In this document: in pieces, positions 22,745 to 34,081 of the stretch
Position numbering within the stretch: the first letter of the stretch is position 1
Layout of the letters: every line of letters begins with the position of its first letter
Assembly: GCF_010093815.1 (NCBI RefSeq)
Contig: NW_022985565.1
Coordinates: 335,924-399,923, forward strand
DNA length: 64,000 bases
Direction: 5' to 3'
Source: Pseudovirgaria hyperparasitica
Lineage: Eukaryota; Ascomycota; Dothideomycetes; Acrospermales; Acrospermaceae
Translations under genes and position numbers: made by a program
The notes under the pieces: model-generated
The model's input: only the letters and a program-made list of their open reading frames with translations
What the model was told of the DNA's origin: nothing
Databases searched by the model: none

Positions 22745-25700
22745 CTAAGGATGCTCTACAAAAGAGGCCGGTGTGGCCGCAGGTTCCGGTTTTACTTGTA
22801 ATTCTGGTTCGTAGGACATTCCGTCCCTCTCTGGTGGAACAAAAGGCCGTCTCTCTGGAGGGTAACCATATCCAGGTACAGGAACAGGTGCGGGTTCGTA
22901 ATATATGTGCTCCTGTCTATGACCTCGCTCATAAGGGAGGTATTCGTAGCGAGAGTCACTGACATATCGGTGATTACGGGGTGCGTAGTGAGGTTCATGA
23001 ACAGGAATCATCTGCACTCGACGACCATACTCATCGAGATACGTGGTGGGTGCTGGCTCGGCGTAACGATATCGCCGCAGAGGTGGTGCAGGAGAATAGT
23101 TGTCCTCAAACATAGGCGTTGGCTCATGAGGTGAGACTTGTGTTGATCTATCCGGATTGATACTGTGCTCTCGAAAACTCTCTGGCATTTCTGACACTCT
23201 GCGTGAAGGTGATTGTGATCGCTCGATTTGTCGTCTTGTAGCTTCGTACCGCTCATATCTGCTCTGTGGTCGTGGGGGACGAGCCGGAGGACCAGGCTCT
23301 TCGCGCTCTCGATAAACACGCATATAACGAGCATACCGAGATGCGGGGACAGGTTCCACGTAGCGTTCCCGACGACGGTATGCCGGTGGTCTTGGTCGGT
23401 ATTCTCCGCGCAGGTCTGGTGACCTTCCACGTCCACCTGTATGAAAGTCTTCCGATCTCCGGCCACGTACGTGTGATGAAGCTGTTGATGCGCCAGTATG
23501 CGTCGCAGGCAGGCCGTCACGATAGATGCGAGCCTCCCTGGGACTGAAGCTGTTCTCCGGTTCTTCTGGTCTACGCTCAGTTTCCCATTGGGCGCGGAGC
23601 GCTTCCTCCCGGGCCTGATCTCGTTCTTCCGCCTGACTTTTATATAGCTCCAGGTCGTCACGGGAATTGAGAAGATCGTTTAAAAATCTGTCCGCTTCGC
23701 CTTCGGGTCCTTCAGCTCCTTCGGGTGAAGTTGGTCCTTTGTTTGCAGCAGTTTCCTTGGCTAACTCTGCGGCAGCGGTCTCGTCCATATCCAGAACATT
23801 CGGGCGTATGTACGATTGTCCGGACGGAAGCCGACGGTCTGGGACTGGTTCAGCAATTGGTTTCGGAGAATGAGACCGCTCATGGTCCCTCGGTGCGTAT
23901 TGACGGTCTTGACGAACGCGACGCCCCGCACTTCCAGTCCGCACGGGGATCCAAGGATCCTCTTCCGTATAGTATCCACGACGAGAGGTATATTCGTCCT
24001 CGTATGACCCCCTTGGAACCTTTGCATATAAGATCAGTCTTCATGCAGTATCTGAGGCGCGGGAGAATCAAACTTACGTAGTAAACAGGCTCTCGAAAGT
24101 CCTCTTCTCCAGGGACCATATATGGACGTCTTCGGGCATGGGAACGCACATAGGAACGAGCATTTTGGTCCATGGCAGGCCGACGAGGATCATATTCGTC
24201 GGGACCAAACTGTGGAGATCCAGATTGCGGAGAGTAATCCTCACCAGAACCCCCGGAAGCGGGTGCTATAAGTCTTACCGGACGACGCTGTGCCATGTTA
24301 TCATCCTCAACGGTAGAAACTGTCATTGTTTGACGAGCAGAAGGCTCGCCGGGTGCACTCGTCGACACCTTTGGCTGATCCATAGTGAAGAGTTTAGGAA
24401 AGACCTCTCGGATGAGCTTAATCTTTGTGTCGTCCATTCCTTCCGCTTGCGCCAGGTCTACAATGAAATTTTCGCGTGGCAAGAAGACAAAATTCATTAT
24501 CCAGTCTGGCTGACTGGAAGCTCCCTCGGAGCCATGGTCCGACGATCTGCTCCGGTAATGCTCATGCTTATAATGATATGCCAGCGATAAAACATTGAAC
24601 CCGATGCTGTCATCAAAGATAGGGAAACCTCGCGGATTGGTACGTGCGACATTCACATCTGGGCAGGACTTGCACTGTAGGCCTCCAGAGTGCTTGTGCG
24701 GGGTAAGTAGAGGATTCCGCTCCAATGCCTCAACGAATAGATCAATACTAGGCCAGTGACCGTTACGTTTTTGAAAGGATAAAGAAGCAACATTGATGGT
24801 AACGTACAGCCTCACGGAGTTTGGTAGATCTCCAACACCGGATAGTGTGGACCAGACATCAATGAAGGTCCGAGCAAAGACGCTTACCTGTTCATCAGAG
24901 ATATTTTCCACCACGGCATGTACCTGAGGAGAGCCTGGTGTTTTAGCTGGGACGTTCTGCACACTCTGGGGAGGTTGAGCCTGGGGCGAGCTAGACCTGT
25001 TCGATGCATTGCTAGTGAGAATCCCGTTATCATTAACTTGAGAAGGGCTATAAGTTAATTGGTCCGGAGGCCTGGTGGATCCGTGGAATGGAGATGGCCC
25101 CTGTTGCATAGGAGGAGATCCAGGGTAGTACTGTCCTGACGGTCCAACGCCAAGGGACATCTGTTGCATAGTGTGAGTATCATATCTGTAGCCTGGAATT
25201 ATAGGTTGTCCTGGAGGTGGCTGGAATGGTCCATACATTCCATTTTGGCCATAGCCCGACATAGGACTGGCCTGGGATAGGGGTCTTGGCATATGCGCGA
25301 ACATCTGGGGTGTAATACTTGCTCCTCTGGACGCCGCAGGAAAGTTCGAAACGAATTGCTGAGAGACCTTCGCGGCGGAGGGATCCGGTATGAAAGGAGA
25401 TTCCTCTGGCCACTCAGCTTCCTTCCAGGCGACAACAACATTGCCAACACTCAATGTGCTAGTGTGTTTTGCGGCGTAATGTTGTATTACACCCTCAAAG
25501 CCATAGTGTTTATAATTTCCTTCACATCCGTTACATAAAAAAAGTTCTTTTCGAAACTTGTCGGTAATGTGTTTAACCTTATGATCGAAGACCCATTTCA
25601 TATTCTCGAGAATGAGCTTACGCCGTGATAAGTTAGTATCATTTGACTCTGTCTCAGATGCTGTGTGAGGCTCTTCGCTCTCCTCAACAAAACGATTGCG

Positions 25701-27523
25701 TACGTGCAGGATGACATTCGCAGCAAACTGCGGAGCAGTCTCCCGCGTGACTTTGCTTCCAAAATCCCACTGCTTTAAAATCTCGTCAGCAAAGCGCCCC
25801 AGTTGTGTTCTTAGAGGCTTTTGAGCTTCCTCCCATTCTCTATCCGTAATTTCTTTCAGTTCCCTCTGGCTGATCTCTTGCTGACGTCGATCAGAGACTT
25901 TGTGCTGGACCAAAGATTTGTGAGCAGCGTCTTGACGCTCTTTCTCCTCAGCTATTTCGCGTTGCGCAATTAGCTTGGGCTTCAGCATCTCCCAGCCACG
26001 ATCTGTCATCGGGGTAGTAATCTGCATGGCGGCTTTGAAAGAATCCATATGTCGAAGGATGTTCGGAGCGATAGGAGGGTGAAGCGCCTCACATCGTCTT
26101 TCAATATCTGCGCGGCGTAGAGCTTTCATCTCTGTCACATCCCGAAATGACCTATCGTGCCTTTGGGCAGGATGCGTAGGAAGGGGAGGTGGAGCGTAGG
26201 GAGTTTGCTGATATGTGGGTGTGTAGGAGTTTGGGATGTATGGCGGCTGTGATTGCGGCATCGGATGTTGCACTAGATGATCGTTAGTCTTCGCTTTGGT
26301 CTTCTCCTAATGATTCTAGTGGTAGGACGAACTTGAGTGAGTCCCGTACGCGTAAGGATTTGGACCGTTGTATATAGGTATGGGCGCGTTGAAGGGACCT
26401 GCGAATCCAGTCGGCGCAGGCGAATATATTGGATGCTGGGAGTTGGGGGCAGAGGTATGCCACAAACGAGGGTCAGGATTCGTCGACACAGGTAAAGTTG
26501 CGATATTTGCAGGCGCATCGGCTTTCGCTGCTGCTCCAACTTTATTGTTCGTATTGGGCGCTTGCACATGATTGATCTCCCAACGTTCACAGCGTTCTGC
26601 ATCGGACAGCCGTGTCTTGCCTCGAGAATCAAGGCCTTTGTGCCACTCTTCCGCAGCTGCTTGCCCGAGCGCTTTCGCAGCGATGAATTCCTCCTGTATT
26701 TGTTCCACTTGCGTTGTATAATAGCACTTGCGTAATTGTATTGTTGGTGGCGGTGACGCGTGGTGCAGTGTAGATGCAGGTACGACGTGCAGGTCTTGCG
26801 TCAAGAAGATGAAGGGAAGGCCAGGGAGAAGCGGCGAAGCAGTTGACATGAGTAGAGACGTATCCTATGAAGGTAAGTAAGCTGGCGATGCGACTAGATA
26901 GAATCGATTACCTTCTGACACTTTGATTCCAAGCACATTCCACACGATCGAATCCCAAAAGCCCATACAATCCGAACCCCAGTGCGGCCTGGACCTCTGT
27001 CCCAGGTACTATTACCTTGAGGCTGGCCTATTTTATGACAGAATTGGCAGCGACGACCTTTGACAAGTTTCCACATATCCAGCTCTGTTGTTCCAATCAA
27101 AGGCTTCGGAAAATGAGACTCGTAAGATTTGCGAGAATTAGACCAAACGGCCTCAGAAGTCTGCAACTTTGGAAAAGTCAAATAGGCTTTCCCGGACAGA
27201 TCGCGAATTCTTGTCAAGTACAAATTGAAAACACGGTTGACCTGGAGAAGTCGACCGAGGTCTTGAGGATGAAGATAAGAAAATACATTCTGCCAGATAT
27301 CTGGCGGAAGATTGACACAGAAAGGAACAGGAGTACTCTCAGGGCGAGAAGTGCCCTGAGATAGCCTTCGCTTTTTCTGTGGAGGACTAGAAGAATCCTC
27401 TGCTTTGCGCTTCACATTTTCGGTAATGTGTATCTCTTCGCCAGGCTCTTTTTCGATTTCTGACGTTGAATCGTATAGGTCAGAGGAGCCGGCGCTTCTG
27501 GCACTCTCGTCACTAGCTGCCAT
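22745..27523 (-). CDS. Large F-box protein with zinc-finger-like motifs (DUF7892-type)
   Basis: Predicted 1,537-aa protein. Minus-strand exons are 26912-27523, 26333-26864, 24078-26272 and 22745-24019; introns are 47, 60 and 58 bp and all phases match. Seen: a bipartite NLS-like segment (about 38-53); an F-box at about 70-106 (NLPPDIWQNVFSYLHPQDLG); a CxxC...CxxC zinc-ribbon-like pair at C159/C162 and C194/C197; the block STASPLLPGLPFIFLTQDLH; then helical charged sequence; a C2H2-like finger (CNGC to HYAAKH); a second CxxC...HYKHEH motif; and a long Pro/Arg/Tyr-rich tail. F-box proteins usually hand substrates to SCF ubiquitin ligases, and the zinc motifs suggest nucleic-acid or protein binding. 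Function is unknown. Splicing the F-box part to the rest rests on my recall of fungal relatives with the same order and on the phase-0 junction CQK/DTSLL. A two-gene reading remains possible. Confidence 0.78.
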
Positions 27524-29296
27524 AGCAAACGACAGAGTCGTAGCAATTATGCACGCATACTCTGTTGAAATAGTGAAGTAGAGGGCTTCACGAATCGCGA
27601 CTGTGAGGCAAGTCTGTGAGGCAAATGTTTGCTCGTGGTGAGAACAGCAGTGTCAGATGAACGTGGTAGATGTAATAGAGGGTGATAATACAGCGCAACT
27701 TGATGAGTCCGTCAACACAAGAATAAGACTAGACAGAGGCGCACAAATGATTATAGGCAGTTGAAGTGACGATGAGGTTGAAGCATCAGCGCAGTGCTAA
27801 GTGAGTGGCCAAGAGGTTGGGCTCCAAGTGCAATCCATGGGCAAAGCGGAGATGCTTGATGTGCTCCAGCGAATGAGGTATCAGTAAAAAGTGAGGCGTG
27901 GTGGCTGCCATGTTGGCTGATGGTGGGCGGAACAATGGATCCCTGCTTATGTTTGGCCAGGGGCTAGTCTGCCTAAGCCCAACACGTACAAGAGAGCGCT
28001 CGCGGTTATGATGACGTTCACGTTCACCTTTGCTCTGATACTGAGTGTTTAGTCCTTCTCTTCCATCTTCTGTCAGCATCCTGCTGCGCAATCTTTCAAC
28101 AATGTTGAACCGTCATCCATAAGAAATTAAGTACTACTTTTCCTGACCTTGGCGACTGACTAGTACACGTCGTGCAGACAGTCGGAATCCTAGCTATACG
28201 ATTTGTACGTTTACCACTCCGCCTTGTAGCATTTTTGTTAGATATAATGACAGTTACGTCTTGATCATGCGTGTAATAGATGAGTCCTTCTCATAATAAA
28301 ATACGGTCTCTGGACCCTTTTGTTTGGTCCTCGCAGTGCATGCGACATGCACTGCCCGGGTATCATGAACCATTGGGACCCGCTCTTGATCAACAGTATC
28401 GCTTAATAACGGCGCGTTGTTTTTTTCAACGACGCGAAAGCTGGGGAAAGCACAGGAGCCATCGACAATGCAGTCAATGGCATGATCGAACATGCTTTCG
28501 ACCTTCTCACGAACATTGGAATGAAGGAATGAAGCAAGTTGACACTCGCGGTTTCAGCATGGGTTGCTTCCCACTCGATGTGCGCCTTAAGAGACTTGTT
28601 AGAATATTCCTGTGGCAGGATTTTCGCCAGAATTTGGCCAATGCATAATCTCAGATACTGGTGACCGTGTTGAAGGCCATGTGAGAGCTTGCTGATGGCT
28701 CAAAATTCAGGTTATGAGATCGGCTTCCGTATGCTTTTCTCCCTCCCGGCGGAATCCCCTCAATCGACATGGGAGCGTATCCATACAGAGATATAGTCGT
28801 TAGTGGTAAAGATCGCTCTAATCTTATCTCGTATGGGTTTGCCAATGTTGCAAACTGCTGTCGTGGTTTGGAGTAGTCCCGATTCAATATCAAATAGCTC
28901 ATTTGATCGCCTCAGGAAGTCTCTCGTACCAGCTTTGACCCCACAGGCTCTGATTACTTCATAATTCCAGTCGTAGATAGTTTCGATATGCAGTAGAAGA
29001 ATCAGAAAGCTAAGTTGGTGATATACCCGGAGTCAGACTACAGCTTCTTGTACCCGTGGGCTGAAGTAGCGCGAGAGGTCAGCCATTCTTTGAAGGTTGC
29101 CTAAGAGACAGCCGAAGATCGCACTCTGTACGAATACTACTGTCATTGACGTTGAAAGATATGTGCATGGTTCACATGGTATAATGTATCCATTTCAGGT
29201 AGCGGAGACATCTTGCGCCACTTATGCTTTCAGGTTCGTGAAGGTGGTGACGATACAACGATGGAGCGCATACCTGTGTAGCATAGCATTGGGGGA
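27524..29296. other. Intergenic region, 1.8 kb, possible relic on minus strand
   Basis: The part nearest 27524 should be the F-box gene promoter. Between about 28254 and 28902 the minus strand carries consecutive open pieces in different frames, one with LCIGQILAKILPQE, which faintly recalls a cytochrome P450 haem loop. No reading is convincing, so I leave it as unassigned and possibly a decayed gene. Confidence 0.35.
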
Positions 29297-29839
29297 TCAG
29301 GATGGATTCATGGTAGCCGGCATTGCAGCTGCTGTATATACGACGAATCTGTTTGCAATACTAAGACTCGGGACGGGAGAGACCGCGGCCTGTTTTTCCT
29401 GATTGACGGCAGCTGTATCTGGAGGGGCGGTGCCTGTACTTTCTCTTTCGGTTGTACTCATCATCTTCTCTGGCAATTTCGTTCCTTTAGCTAACCGCCG
29501 ACTACGAGGCCGAGACTCGTTCAGTAACTCTCTTTTCTTCCACCAGTCTCCTATCGTCGTCGGTGAATACCTGCCGTGGAAAGCTTGAGAGACCTCGAGA
29601 TTGTTCGGGGGACGCCAAGCGCCCACACGTTCTTGACCTTCTCTTATTCGTACATGTGGCCTGAAATCATGCACCCAATTGCGGTTGTCTAGAATATACA
29701 GAATGACATTGAGCTTTTCCTCGCGCGGGACACTTGCGTGAGTCTTGCTGGTTTTAGGTAGGCGGGATTTGCACTCAGACAGAGGTTTCGAGGGCCGCCC
29801 CACGCGCCTCTTTTTCGGGATACTGGCTGTTGAGTTCAT
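29297..29839 (-). CDS. Small HTH-like protein with AT-hook-like N-terminus
   Basis: A 180-aa single-exon open frame from a true ATG. The N-terminus is basic with an AT-hook-like core (KKRRVGRPSKPL). The centre reads EEKLNVILYILDNRNWVHDF, then RPPNNLEVSQAFHGRYSPTTIGDWWKKRELL. This resembles helix-turn-helix modules of small, often multicopy fungal proteins in which a 'YEEKLQVLMYL' helix is followed by 'PTYxEASxxFxVPxSTIxxWW'. The C-terminus is low-complexity. DNA binding is inferred. Such modules may derive from transposase DNA-binding domains, but no catalytic domain is present here. The gene diverges from the M43 protease gene. Confidence 0.5.
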   Translation of the reverse strand: MNSTASIPKKRRVGRPSKPLSECKSRLPKTSKTHASVPREEKLNVILYILDNRNWVHDFRPHVRIREGQERVGAWRPPNNLEVSQAFHGRYSPTTIGDWWKKRELLNESRPRSRRLAKGTKLPEKMMSTTERESTGTAPPDTAAVNQEKQAAVSPVPSLSIANRFVVYTAAAMPATMNPS

Positions 29840-30709
29840 TTGGGTTCAGATGGAGGAGCGATGCCACTCCGTTGTGGAAGGACTGTTGCAAATAGTAGAC
29901 TTGATTATTCTGTAGTGACGTGAATTCTGAATCAAAAACGTCCGCTAGGCTGAACTCGGGGAAGTGTGCGGGTTAGCCCCAGCCCTCCAGCTTTGTTGTG
30001 GTCCAAGCCTCAGGGTTCGGACTGTGCTTTATCTGAACATCATCGAACATCGTTTCCAATTATCATCGAAAGCATGGCATCGACGCGATGAATTTCATTC
30101 GAACTCAACAATACAATCATCATATGATCAACCCGCGCTCGACGCCTGGCACATCGTTCGAGACGATTCAGACTCATCCATAGCCTTCCAATTTGAAATA
30201 TGCTCCTCAGGTAGCTTATCGGAGGTCCACCTTGGATCGTCGACTTGTTTGTATGTCGTGTATCTACCCGGCTTCCAGCCATAATACGCCTAGGAATTCA
30301 AGTTATCTCCTCCGATGAGGCTCAAAATACACCAGCATTCCGCCACGGGTGGCGATCCGTCTACACGCTGTCTTCCACAGAGGCCTTGGCTGCCTATGTA
30401 TTGCTCTACTGGTGAAATGGAACCTGCCTCATTCCCTACCCAAAAGCCGGGCATTTCTTGTCTGGGCTGGACAAGCCATCATCTGGGGAAATAATTATAC
30501 CTTTGATGTGTACGGCCCTCTGCGGAGACTTCACCAGCATGCTCTTTGGCGTCTCTGTGCTTTGCAAGTCATGCTGGGAGTACTTGTCTTACAAGACTAT
30601 AAAACTCAACAGCATGTGCCCAGAACCATAGAAATTCTAGTCCCTTGACAATCATAGTTCGTATCTATCGCCATCACTCATTGGTTGTGTCACTTCTAAA
30701 GTCTTTAAC
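29840..30709. promoter_or_regulatory. Divergent intergenic region with protease promoter
   Basis: A TATAAAA box at 30598-30604 lies 106 bp upstream of the protease ATG, a plausible core promoter. The rest shows no gene. Confidence 0.5.
30598..30604 (+). promoter_or_regulatory. TATA box of the M43 protease gene
   Basis: Exact TATAAAA about 106 bp before the start codon, at a usual distance for a fungal gene with a leader of 60-80 nt. Confidence 0.55.
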
Positions 30710-31757
30710 ATGCTCGTTCTTAACCACCATATCGTCAGCTTTACCGCACTACTCTCTCTCGTTGTCGCAAATCCGACCCTCATATCGTCGCGTGATTCAC
30801 GTAGCAGATGTTCTTCGGCTGCTTCTGAGAAGTTCGTTGCCGCTGCTGGAAGCATGCGCTCGGCTGAGCTGGCGGGTAACTTCACGTCAGCTGCGGATCG
30901 AGCAGATATAAACATCCCTGTCTACGTTCATATTGTCTCTTCTGGGGAATCTGTTAAGGATGGTAATATCGCGGTATGTACCTCTGTGGATTTGCAGCGC
31001 GACGACAGTGGTTTGGAGCCGCTTTAGCGCAAAGTTGTCACTAGACTGACAATAGGACTTGTGACGAGTGCTTGAAGACTGACCAGTTCTCTATCTCAGG
31101 ACGATGTCGTTACCAAGCAGATCGAAGTCATCAACGAGAATTATGGTGTCCACAATATTACTTTTACCCTTAAGAATGTATCTCGCACTGTCAATGAGGA
31201 ATGGGCGACTCAGGACACCAACGGGCCAATGCAAGAAGCACTCCACCAAGGTGATTATGCTACTCTAAACCTCTACATCGTATCAGACCGACGATATCTA
31301 GGAGTAGGTATTCTTCACAGCTGCAACGGTCGAGATGCTGACTGCCAACTAGATCTGCCAGTTCCCGGAAGAACCTACTGAAGATGTCATCGCCCATGAT
31401 GGCTGTGTCATTGTCGCGAGTTCTGTTCCTGGCGGTGTGGCGCCCTTTGATCAAGGGAAGACAGCGACCCACGAGATCGGACACTGGTTCGGGCTCTTCC
31501 ATACCTTCCAAGATCAGAGCTGCTCATCTGGTGGCGATGGGATCTCTGACACTCCTCAGCAGCTGGGACCGACATCCGGGTGTCCAACAAATGCCGATTC
31601 ATGTCCAGACCAGCCAGGCCTAGACGCTGTAAATAACTATATGGACTATTCCGATGATTCATGCTATGAGGAGTTCACACCTGAGCAAGAGCAGAGAATG
31701 TATAACATGTATCAGCAGTATCGAGCACCGGCTGCCGCAGAACAAATCAGTAGTTAA
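30710..31757 (+). CDS. Secreted metalloprotease, peptidase family M43B
   Basis: Extracellular zinc endopeptidase of the pappalysin-like family (fungal MEP1 type), 290 aa. Three exons: 30710-30973, 31100-31303 and 31353-31757. The introns of 126 and 49 bp are both phase 0. The second (GTAGGT to AACTAG) restores the conserved join YLG/ICQFPEEPTED. Seen: a signal peptide ending near VVAN; a mature domain beginning INIPVYVHIV; the zinc-binding motif H196-EIGHWFGLF-H206; paired cysteines around QSCSSGGDGISDTP and SGCPTNADSCPD; and the Met-turn NNYMDYSDDSC around M253. The length is normal for fungal M43 enzymes, which are secreted for nutrition or host-protein degradation. No frame damage was seen. 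Confidence 0.92.
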
Positions 31758-32906
31758 TAATGATGAGGTCAGCGCTATGTCTTGTTATGCTGTGGCCTGT
31801 TGGCGCGTTCACATTTTTAGATTATAGTAGGCTACGGTGTTAAGGTGTCAATGATTAGGTCGGAACTTTGATGTTTTAAAAGTGTCTATACCACTATCTA
31901 GATGAGACCATATATAGTTTATTCGCTAGATTCATGGAGTTATTCTTGTAACATTTCCTTGTTCTCAAAATACGGCTAGTACTGGTTTGGGTAGATGGCA
32001 ATTTGATGCACGGCAGGAACACGAAAGTCTTCGTCATTAAGTATCTCAGGCCTCTAGTAATTAGAATGAAGATAGGGCCATCATCTTTCGCGCATCTAAT
32101 CATGCCGTCAATGTATTAAACTGTGAAGTAGTAATGATGTTAAGGCTGATATGAATGCAATTTGCCTCTTACAATCCATTTCTTATAATGTGTTCGGACT
32201 AAACGTCGCTGCAGCCTCGTTCATATATCCTATATAACACTTCATTGCTCCATCTCTAGCTAGCTCGTCGCCGGATGCACCTATAGCGTAAATATTATCC
32301 TCCCGGTCCTCGTCTCCCATCCTTTCCAACTCGCTCGACTTTTTATCTTTAGATAAATGTATTAGCCTTGACAGCCCCTGATCCCCTACGTGTCTTCGTC
32401 ACGTATGGGCAATGGAGTGATTATGTCATCCGAACGGCAATTTTAGGAGAGCTGACGCAGCGTCGACACCTAGAGGCACGGGTGATGGGGAGGGCGCAAA
32501 CTATTTTCAGAGAGGCGTTGGTGACATCGAATAACAGAGGCAGAGAACCATGGAGATACTGCTTTATTTATCTTTTTTAGAGTTACCCCTTAGCCACATG
32601 CATTTCATACTTGGCTTGTCTGATTGGTTCCACTGCGCACGGAGTAATGCTGCCTTGTCTCTTGGCGCGATAAGCAGGGAGAACTAGAGGTCTTCTAGCG
32701 CCAAGACATTGAGGACGCAGCATATAGCAACCTCTCCAATCAATAAGCGATACGTCGGCTAACAACCTCAGCGTCACATAGTCATTTACCTGAGAGCAGA
32801 AGGCGTTCATGGGATTCCTGAGTTTTGGGCCGAATAAGGATGAGAAATCGAGATCTGTCCCCTTCTGTTGATGTCAAGTAGCATGGCCAAAAGCATGGGA
32901 GATCGG

Positions 32907-32920
32907 GCTCCTACCCAGAG
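32907..32920 (+). repeat. Left flanking direct repeat (possible target-site duplication)
   Basis: GCTCCTACCCAGAG directly left of the inverted-repeat element matches GCTCCTACCAGAG at 33599-33611 directly right of it, apart from one extra C. Confidence 0.6.
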
Positions 32921-33598
32921 TTCCTATCAATCAGTCCAACTTCAATTCTACCTCTCCAGAATTGACTCAGTCCAGTTCAACTGAGGCCTCTTGCCAAGGG
33001 TTGGATCTTCAGTCCAATTCAATTCTAGGGTAGGATTGAGTTGCTAATAGTTGAGTTGAACTGAAGTTATATATAGATAGGTAGATATCCTCTTGAGGTT
33101 AGGTAATTCGACGAGGTTTATCAGAAGAAAGTCATGTGATGCAACGTCACGTGACGCACCACGTGATATATCGTGTGATATCTCATGTGACTCCCGCTGG
33201 ATACATTAAAATAAACTATCATGTGATATGTCACGTGAAAGTCACGTGACGACACGTGACTTATTCTTTACTCTCTCATGTAAAAACCCACGTAAAGTCT
33301 CTATACTAATAGCTATATATTAATAATATAAATATATCCTCTTTTTAGCTTATTACTTACTTATATTAAGAATTACTATATAGGTAATATAGATATATAG
33401 CCTCAAAATACTAAATTTCATCTATCTTTAAGACTTTTAGCTAATCTTACTAATATCCTTCAGTCCAGTCCAGTTCAACTTCAATTCTACTACTAGGATT
33501 GACAGTCCAATTCAATTCTATGATGGTAAGAGTTGAAGTACTTCAGTTCAATTCAACTAGAGGCCTAAAGTTGAACTGAACTGATTGATAGGAAGTCT
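32921..33598. mobile_element. Non-autonomous inverted-repeat (MITE-like) element, 0.68 kb
   Basis: The left end reads TTCCTATCAATCAGTCCAAC. The right end, read on the minus strand, contains TTCCTATCAATCAGTTCAGT, so the ends are inverted repeats. The homology resumes further in as CAGTYCAGTTCAACTKWGGCCTCT after a length difference of about 35 bp. Many sub-repeats of 'CAGTCCARTTCAAYTCTA' type fill both flanks. The centre holds a CACGTG-rich array and then an AT-rich, CA/TG-poor stretch typical of RIP. There is no open frame, so it would have been mobilised in trans. Near-identical 13/14-bp flanks suggest a target duplication, unusually long for common DNA transposons. The family is unknown. Confidence 0.65.
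33131..33260. repeat. Array of TCACGTGA-like palindromes
   Basis: Five exact CACGTG hexamers occur at 33148, 33160, 33232, 33243 and 33253. They are interspersed with CATGTG/CGTGTG variants, mostly within TCANGTGA contexts. CACGTG is the classic E-box for bHLH factors. The CATGTG variants could be C-to-T decay products of the same unit. Confidence 0.8.
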
Positions 33599-33611
33599 GC
33601 TCCTACCAGAG
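33599..33611 (+). repeat. Right flanking direct repeat (possible target-site duplication)
   Basis: GCTCCTACCAGAG, partner of the left copy at 32907-32920. It abuts the right end of the inverted-repeat element. Confidence 0.6.
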
Positions 33612-33935
33612 GAGGCATTTATTCGCTGGGATGGCTCGTGGTCGCGCATCAGAATAGAGGCATCTGGACTATGGCATCATGCTAGAGGCTGGACAATCAG
33701 GACAACGACATTGAGAGCATCATCCATGCTGTTCCAGTGAAGGAGCGGTGGCTACAGAGCCAATAACGACACGACAGTACGGTTATCAACGGTTATCAGA
33801 CGACGGAAAGCCTGTCTCTGGTTGACAATAAAAATACTTCTGGTCAGGTGGAGATTCGTTGGCCAGGGCGTTACGTACTAGGATTCGGAGGGCCCGGGTG
33901 AGGGTGAGAGTCTTGAGATAAGGACAACGGAAGAT

Positions 33936-33953
33936 ATTCCGGCCATTCCGGCC
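33936..33953 (+). promoter_or_regulatory. Tandem ATTCCGGCC pair upstream of the dioxygenase
   Basis: Two adjacent perfect copies of ATTCCGGCC lie about 130-145 bp before the dioxygenase start. A further CCGCCGG...GGGCGGAGCGG segment occurs at about 33978-34000. CGG/CCG triplets are the usual half-sites of Zn2Cys6 factors, one of which is encoded downstream. Confidence 0.4.
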
Positions 33954-34081
33954 TCGAAAACTTTCATCCATAAAAGCGACCGCCGGTAAGGGCGGAGCGG
34001 CTCAGAACGCTCTTCTCTCCTTCCCACTCAAACTTCCATTCTATCAGACTTCCATCTCTTTGATATTCTCTTCAACTCATC

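Larger units (their letters stand above)
31758..34081. other. Intergenic region, 2.3 kb, containing an inverted-repeat element
   Basis: No gene recognised. AT-rich sequence at about 31800-32350 is followed by unassigned short frames, then by the inverted-repeat element, and finally by the promoter of the dioxygenase from about 33620. Confidence 0.5.

Noticed and set aside
33615-33660. Dispersed 5S rRNA fragment
   Set aside because: A short ATTCGCTGGG string recalls the 5S 3' end on the minus strand, but the flanking sequence does not match 5S rRNA.
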